From Desulfovibrionales bacterium GWA2_65_9 (GTDB lineage: Bacteria > Desulfobacterota > Desulfovibrionia > Desulfovibrionales > Desulfovibrionaceae): 6,003 nucleotides of DNA. The first letter of the stretch is position 1. Every line of letters begins with the position of its first letter. The notes beneath the pieces are model-generated. The model searched no databases and had not been told where the DNA came from. It saw only the letters and a program-made list of their open reading frames with translations. Below, in pieces: positions 1-3,980 of the stretch. Both the position numbers and the translations under genes were made by a program. Where the stretch lies: assembly GCA_001799475.1 (NCBI GenBank), contig MGTN01000039.1:1-6003 (forward strand), in the 5' to 3' direction.

Positions 1-900
1 AAATACACCAAGCAGTCGCTGACGTACGAACAGCAAGCCGATCTGGTGCTCTCGCGAGGTCTGGCGGCCGATCGCCAGTTATTGATCGAGCGACTCCAGG
101 CCGTCGGATATTACCGGCTTAGCGCCTACTGGCACCCTTTCAAGCAGCCGGATGATTCCTTTGCTCCCGGCACGACTCTCAATACCGTCTGGCAGCGGTA
201 TACGTTCGACCGCCAGCTCCGGCTCATGGTCATGGACGCGATCGAACGCGTCGAAGTGGCGCTTCGCTCCGCGTTGGTAAATGGCCTGACGTTACGTTTC
301 GGTCCCTTCGCCCACCTCGATCCGCGCGCTTTTCCCGGCATAAATCCCGATGATCACCGCCGACTGCTGGATGACCTTCGGGACGGCGCACAGCGCAGCA
401 GCGAAGTGTTTGTCGAACATTTTAAGCGGATCTACGATGACTTTCCCGACCTGCCGCTTTGGGCCGCCGCCGAGATCATGACCTTCGGCAATATGTTCAC
501 CCTCTTCCGGATCAGCGGCAAACACACCCAGAAGACACTGGCGCAGCCTTATGGCGTCACCGGCAAGGTTCTGTTTTCCTGGCTCCTGACGCTGAATTAC
601 GTCCGTAACCTGTGCGCCCACCATGCCCGGCTGTGGAATCGGGAACTGGCGCTCAAGCCCCTCATACCGGATGCGAAACACGACCCCCGCTGGTACGGCG
701 AAAGTCTGGTCGGAAATAACCGAATCTTCGCCATCCTGACGATCCTCCACTTCCTCCTTCGACATATTGCACCCCAAAGCGGCTGGCGAGACCGTCTCTT
801 TGGACTGTTCGATCGTTACCCCGCTATCCCCTTGGCCCCCATGGGCATGCCTGCCGACTGGCGCAACCATGACCTCTGGAAACAGGTGAAGTGGAGATGA
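1..900 (+). CDS. Abi_2 (AbiD/AbiF-like) HEPN-family abortive infection protein, 5' end outside the window
   Basis: The frame is open from the first base and reads KYTKQSLTYEQQADLVLSRG, which matches the usual extreme N-terminus of Abi_2 proteins. The true start therefore probably lies a few codons upstream, and the GTG at 46 is an internal valine. Visible length is 299 residues, close to the full family length. Family marks seen are GYYRLSAYWHPF near residue 38 and RNLCAHHARLWNREL near residue 202. The latter contains R-x4-H (R202, H207), the catalytic-type motif of HEPN ribonucleases. Abi_2 proteins are known as phage-exclusion or toxin-like factors, and members occur inside type I restriction-modification operons. 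The stop overlaps the start of an hsdS-like remnant (ATGA at 897-900), consistent with an hsdM-abi-hsdS order. RNase activity is inferred from the motif. Family assignment is strong; the role here is inferred. Confidence 0.9.
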   Translation, partial: KYTKQSLTYEQQADLVLSRGLAADRQLLIERLQAVGYYRLSAYWHPFKQPDDSFAPGTTLNTVWQRYTFDRQLRLMVMDAIERVEVALRSALVNGLTLRFGPFAHLDPRAFPGINPDDHRRLLDDLRDGAQRSSEVFVEHFKRIYDDFPDLPLWAAAEIMTFGNMFTLFRISGKHTQKTLAQPYGVTGKVLFSWLLTLNYVRNLCAHHARLWNRELALKPLIPDAKHDPRWYGESLVGNNRIFAILTILHFLLRHIAPQSGWRDRLFGLFDRYPAIPLAPMGMPADWRNHDLWKQVKWR

Positions 901-986
901 GCGGGAACGGAGAACAATTGCCCCCGGGGTGGGCAGTGCCAATGATTTCAGATGTTGCGGAACTGCGTACACACCTTCCCGCAGTG
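897..986 (+). pseudogene. N-terminal remnant of a type I restriction specificity subunit (HsdS)
   Basis: The ATG at 897 overlaps the Abi_2 stop (ATGA) and has an AGGTGA Shine-Dalgarno sequence at 884-889, seven bases upstream. The first residues, MSGNGEQLPPGWAVPMISDV followed by AELRTHLPAV, have the typical opening of HsdS proteins: a leader, then LPxGW, then a short strand and DVAEL. HsdS is the DNA-recognition subunit of type I restriction enzymes and normally has about 400-450 residues in two target-recognition domains. Here the resemblance stops after about 30 codons. The frame then runs on to a stop at 1503-1505, but this extension looks like chance and mostly reads antisense to the tolC-like gene. 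The 986 end is my estimate of the break. The call rests on a short stretch plus the typical abi-hsdS order, so it is moderately secure. Confidence 0.6.
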
Positions 987-1043
987 GGAGGATCCTGTGG
1001 CTTCCCCCCTCGACGTGCGAAGTGTACGTGGAATCCGTGTTGT

Positions 1044-1076
1044 ATTCACAGGGGGGGGCCGTTCGTCCTTGTGAAT
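1044..1076. repeat. Inverted repeat between convergent genes, possible terminator
   Basis: ATTCACA (1044-1050) is complementary to TGTGAAT (1070-1076). In + strand RNA the stem extends by G-U and G-C pairs to about 10 bp, around a loop that holds part of a G8 run (1051-1058). It lies just past the 3' end of the minus-strand tolC-like gene and after the hsdS remnant, where a terminator of either transcript would be expected. No U-run follows on either strand, so it is not a canonical intrinsic terminator. Confidence 0.35.
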
Positions 1077-1093
1077 GAATATTGTGATTCGGC

Positions 1094-2629
1094 TTACCGG
1101 AGCTCGATCCCTTCTTTCTCAAAGATCGTACCGACAGCCCGCCACAAGCGGGTCTGTGCGTTATATGCGTCCAATTGGGCCCGCACCTCCGTAAGCTTTG
1201 CCTCGGAGACGTCCTGCTGGAACCGGAGGACCTCGACCGTGGTGGACCTGCCCACGGAAAGTTTCCTCTCTTCCGCTTCGAGCTTTTTCACGGCCGCCGC
1301 CGTCGCCGCGCGGGTCGCGGTGATTCTCGCCAGTGCGGACGCAAGGTCCAGCCTTCCTTTTTGCACCTCAACGCGGATGCGCAGGAAAACGGCATCTTCC
1401 GATAGTCTTTGTTGTCGAAGCGCCACCTTCGCCCTTGCCCATTCCGCCTTTTCCCGCTGGAAGCCCCAGGGAAGCTCGGTCTTGAGGCCCACCAACCAGT
1501 TGTAGTACCGGCCCGAAAACATCCGGTCGACGCTGTCCCGATAGTTCCCGGAGAATGCGTCCGCGTTTCCAGCGAATAACGGGTCGGGGTTCGGAGTGCC
1601 GGAGAGTCCCGCGATCCCTGCGGATACGGTGAGGTCGAGGGCCGGCAGCGTCCGGTTCCGGGTTGCGACCTCCTGAATCTCGGCCTGTATTTTCCTTGCG
1701 TTCATGGCGGCAACCTCGGGACGCCGCCGGATCGCTTCCACGAAATTTTCATTGTCTCCCGGAGGGGGGATATCTTCCTGTAAGGGAACGGGCACGAACC
1801 GCTCTTCCCAGTCCCTGGAGGAACGAACGCCGAGGAGGCTCTTCAAATCCACCTCCGCGCTCCGTGCCGCCGCTTCCGCCCGGAGCAGTTCTTCGCGGCG
1901 GGTAGCCACCGCAGACTCCGCGGGGAGCAGATCCATGGAGGCGGCCGCGCCCGCTTGAATCCTTGCATCGGTGTGGACGATCACGTGCTCGGCCAGTTCC
2001 ACGGCTGTCCTACGAACTTCCACCTCGCGGACAGCGGCAACGAAAGAGAGGAAGGTCGTACGTACGGTGGTGACGATGTCCATCACCTTGGTTTTCCATT
2101 CTTCCGATTTTTCCTCCGCCCCGGCGCGTGCGATACGGAGCGGAGCTTCGGTTACCTCTTTTCCCCGGTTCTTCAGGAGGGGCTGTTTGGCCGATAGCGT
2201 GAGCCCCGTTACGTACTGTGGGGAAAGGAGGGAGACGGCGGAGCTGGTTTCCTGTCGTTGGTTTTCCTGGACGAGCGAGAGTGACGTGCCAATGGGGAGA
2301 AGTTCAGTGACGCCGAGATTGAATTTGAGGAATCGCTGGTCCACGGAAGGCCTATCGTCGAGCGCGGAACCGCTGGGATTGACGGACTGGGATGCGTTCA
2401 ATTCTCCCGAAAACATCGGAAGGAAAGCGGCCTCTTCGATCGGCACGCCCAACGCACCGATCTCCTTCTCTGCTTGCGAGACGGCGATGTCGATGTTGTT
2501 TCGGAGGGCGGTTTCCATGCATTCGCGCAGGGTGATCATGCGAATGGGTGCGTTCGATTGGGCCAACAGGGGAGGCGGAGAGCATGCGAGCAGGGCCAGC
2601 AACGTGACCAGGAACAGGGTTCGTTTCAA
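1094..2629 (-). CDS. TolC-family outer-membrane channel protein (OEP family)
   Basis: This is a trimeric outer-membrane/periplasmic duct that forms the exit of type I secretion or RND-type efflux systems. The chosen start is TTG at 2629: GGAGG at 2639-2635 sits five bases upstream and gives MKRTLFLVTLLALLAC. An in-frame TTG at 2641 would add four residues but overlap that ribosome site. The 511-residue length is normal for the family. A hydrophobic signal segment ends in LLAC (Cys16, imperfect lipobox) or in a signal peptidase I site near LLAQ; the sequence does not decide which. Two OEP repeats are visible. The first begins at LRECMETALRNNIDIAV. The second holds RRPEVAAMNARKIQAEIQEV, then LPALDLTVSAGIAGL, LPWGFQREKAEWARAKVAL and a long helix with LSVGRSTTVEVLRFQQD. 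No ABC or adaptor gene lies beside it here; it is divergent from the RTX operon, which suggests but does not prove a shared secretion role. Confidence 0.92.
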   Translation of the reverse strand: MKRTLFLVTLLALLACSPPPLLAQSNAPIRMITLRECMETALRNNIDIAVSQAEKEIGALGVPIEEAAFLPMFSGELNASQSVNPSGSALDDRPSVDQRFLKFNLGVTELLPIGTSLSLVQENQRQETSSAVSLLSPQYVTGLTLSAKQPLLKNRGKEVTEAPLRIARAGAEEKSEEWKTKVMDIVTTVRTTFLSFVAAVREVEVRRTAVELAEHVIVHTDARIQAGAAASMDLLPAESAVATRREELLRAEAAARSAEVDLKSLLGVRSSRDWEERFVPVPLQEDIPPPGDNENFVEAIRRRPEVAAMNARKIQAEIQEVATRNRTLPALDLTVSAGIAGLSGTPNPDPLFAGNADAFSGNYRDSVDRMFSGRYYNWLVGLKTELPWGFQREKAEWARAKVALRQQRLSEDAVFLRIRVEVQKGRLDLASALARITATRAATAAAVKKLEAEERKLSVGRSTTVEVLRFQQDVSEAKLTEVRAQLDAYNAQTRLWRAVGTIFEKEGIELR

Positions 2630-2734
2630 AGTGTCCTCCAAGATCGTGGAAAGAACACCGAACGGATTTCTGTCGATATATTGGTGGCTGTCAGGGGTTA
2701 AGGCAAGCGGGAATCATCTTCACGGGAATATCAT

Positions 2735-2762
2735 TTGACTTTTCCGGGCCACAGTCGATAAT
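2735..2762 (+). promoter_or_regulatory. Candidate distal sigma70 promoter
   Basis: TTGACT (2735-2740) and GATAAT (2757-2762) each match the sigma70 consensus at five of six positions, with a 16-base spacer. Transcription would begin near 2769, about 370 bases before the first downstream start codon. It would therefore give either a long leader or a separate small RNA ending near the dyad at 3027-3052. It is a chance-level alternative to the closer promoter at 3048. Confidence 0.3.
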
Positions 2763-3026
2763 CGCTTGCAGGTTTATCGAACCGCAGTTGCAAAGCGATC
2801 CCTGTAGTCCAGATTCGTTCCGTGGGTAAGTCGTTCGCAGGTCGTCTTGAACCAAGGCCGCAGGTCGAGGTTGCAATGGGCGCGTGCGATCACGAAACGA
2901 TGGGACCCGGTTCCGGGCAGATCCTTTTTCCTTCTGTTTTCTATTCAACCGAAAATCGTCGTGAGCAACCTGGCGGTTCTGGACACCCAGATTGAATCTG
3001 TCCTCGACCACCTCTCGATACGCTTT

Positions 3027-3052
3027 GTCACCCACCAGTATTGGTAGGTGAC
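3027..3052. repeat. Strong dyad, probable operator overlapping a promoter
   Basis: The two arms GTCACCCACCA (3027-3037) and TGGTAGGTGAC (3042-3052) are complementary at 10 of 11 positions around a four-base GTAT centre. The right arm runs into the -35 box of the promoter at 3048-3076, the usual position of a repressor or activator site. It could instead act as an RNA hairpin in a transcript starting upstream; there is no U-run for a terminator on either strand. Confidence 0.55.
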
Positions 3053-3076
3053 AGGTTGGGAGCAGTCTCCTGTAAT
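3048..3076 (+). promoter_or_regulatory. Candidate sigma70 promoter of the secreted-protein/RTX operon
   Basis: GTGACA (3048-3053) and TGTAAT (3071-3076) each match consensus at five of six bases, with the ideal 17-base spacer. The start site would fall near 3083, giving a leader of about 55 bases before the ATG at 3138. The spacer carries GGAG-CAGT-CTCC (3059-3070), a second small dyad, and the -35 box is covered by the 3027-3052 dyad. The arrangement suggests a regulated promoter; no regulator gene is visible in the window. Confidence 0.5.
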
Positions 3077-3122
3077 GACCGGTTCCCAAAGAACGACTTT
3101 TTGCGAGGGGGACGAGGAAGAT

Positions 3123-3130
3123 GGGGGAGG
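3123..3130 (+). promoter_or_regulatory. Ribosome binding site fixing the start of the secreted protein
   Basis: GGGGGAGG lies seven bases before the ATG at 3138. The same frame is open upstream to 3048, but those codons would cross the promoter and have no ribosome site. The 3138 start also puts the signal peptide exactly at the N-terminus. Confidence 0.8.
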
Positions 3131-3137
3131 TACACAT

Positions 3138-3980
3138 ATGCTTAAACGACGGATCGTAGCAATCTTCCTTTTGACGTTGAGCCTTTTGGCGTTGCCTGCA
3201 GGGGCTGGCGAGATGCCGGCAAGCCCTCAAAAAAGCAACGTACAAAAGGAAGCCGCTTATCCCCCTTATTCAGACGTTTGGGATTGGAAAATTCCCGAAT
3301 CGGATAAATCATTAGATCCTTCTGCAACGCCATCAGTCCGTGTCAAAGCGATGGACAATGGGGACGTACTTATTACATATGAACCAGACTTGGCCAAAGC
3401 CGTAGTGAAATATGTCACTTTTTTCGGGAAGTCCGTTGTCACTAATCCCGCCGAAATATATAAAAATGACTACACAAATGATGCAAAATCCCGCATTCCC
3501 TTCAAGGATGGTAATTTTCTTAAGACAATTGGAGGCGGTATGCGATCTTACGGATGCGTCGATCAACTTCGTTTTCATATTGCGATCTACGATAAGACGG
3601 AGTTGAAGCTCATAAGTAACAAAACCCTGCTGTATATTTTTGACAAACCGGAGTATTACGAGACCAAGCCACCGGTTTGTATGGATGGTCCAAGTTTCTA
3701 CTATCGTGTACGTGCGGTGGCGGCGGGTTTTTTGCCTCTGAAAGATGGAACTTTTTTGCTGGTTTCCCGTAATGGCGATGGCCATATCATCCGATTCGAT
3801 GAGAATTTTCAGACAAAGTCTAAACTTATGAACAATAAATTCTTTTGGATGGACACGGATGAATTAAGTAGGTTTGAAGCTAAATACGGTGATCGAGCAG
3901 ATGGAGATAAAAACTTGAAACAACTTTATGCCGATCTTTATGAATTATTAATGAACAGAAAAAGGAGGGAAATCGAATGA
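3138..3980 (+). CDS. Secreted protein of unknown family, first gene of the RTX operon
   Basis: I do not recognise the family. The 280-residue product starts MLKRRIVAIFLLTLSLLALP, a clear Sec signal peptide with a likely cut after AGA (residue 23), so it should be periplasmic or beyond. The mature part opens with a linker and then YPPYSDVWDW (residues 41-50). It holds MDNGDVLITYEPD and LKDGTFLLVSRNGDGHIIRFDEN stretches, which look like beta strands separated by turns, possibly propeller-like. The C-terminus is charged and helical. Two cysteines, C140 and C181, could form a disulfide. The stop overlaps the RTX start (ATGA, 3977-3980), so translation is probably coupled and the products are likely made in fixed proportion. 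From about 3240 onward the DNA is AT-rich, while the signal-peptide codons and upstream DNA are not. A chaperone, inhibitor/immunity or surface-partner role is possible, but none is shown by sequence. Confidence 0.85.
   Translation: MLKRRIVAIFLLTLSLLALPAGAGEMPASPQKSNVQKEAAYPPYSDVWDWKIPESDKSLDPSATPSVRVKAMDNGDVLITYEPDLAKAVVKYVTFFGKSVVTNPAEIYKNDYTNDAKSRIPFKDGNFLKTIGGGMRSYGCVDQLRFHIAIYDKTELKLISNKTLLYIFDKPEYYETKPPVCMDGPSFYYRVRAVAAGFLPLKDGTFLLVSRNGDGHIIRFDENFQTKSKLMNNKFFWMDTDELSRFEAKYGDRADGDKNLKQLYADLYELLMNRKRREIE
3961..3970 (+). promoter_or_regulatory. Ribosome binding site of the RTX gene inside the preceding coding end
   Basis: AAAGGAGGGA lies inside the last codons of the secreted-protein gene. 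Its GGAGG core (3964-3968) is eight bases before the ATG at 3977. It is a near-ideal site and fixes the RTX start at the ATGA overlap. Confidence 0.8.

Larger units (their letters stand above)
2630..3137. other. Intergenic region between divergent genes, no convincing gene
   Basis: About 508 bases separate the tolC-like start from the secreted-protein start. I find no credible protein: the open frames here (for example 2847-3047 + and the long minus frame from 3245 to 2691) lack good ribosome sites and recognisable families. The region holds two rightward promoter candidates, a strong dyad and overlapping smaller dyads near 3051-3089, including GGAG/CTCC and TTGGGA/TCCCAA. I see no good promoter for the tolC-like gene; TTGCCT with an 18-base spacer to AATATA on the minus strand is the best and is weak. 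Composition is near 57% GC in the one row counted, like the GC-rich flanks. Confidence 0.6.

Noticed and set aside
292..1122. 276-residue minus-strand open frame
   Set aside because: It mirrors the Abi_2 coding frame, whose family signatures are clear, and then the spacer; no family features are visible in it.
987..1505. Long plus-strand frame continuing from the hsdS-like start to 1505
   Set aside because: After about 30 codons it loses HsdS character, and from 1094 it is antisense to the well-supported tolC-like gene, so it is read-through, not a fused protein.
1971..2738. 255-residue plus-strand open frame
   Set aside because: It is entirely or mostly antisense to the tolC-like gene, is low in recognisable motifs and has no ribosome site; GC-rich DNA makes such long shadows.
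2847..3047. 66-residue plus-strand frame starting with TTG
   Set aside because: It has no good ribosome site and no recognised motif, and it ends inside the dyad; treated as chance.
3048..3137. N-terminal extension of the secreted protein
   Set aside because: The extra 30 codons overlap the promoter and ribosome site and would bury the signal peptide inside the protein.
2691..3245. 184-residue minus-strand frame upstream of the tolC-like gene
   Set aside because: It crosses the signal-peptide codons and promoter of the secreted-protein gene. A VGDKAY string recalls transposases, but the surrounding residues do not fit any such family.
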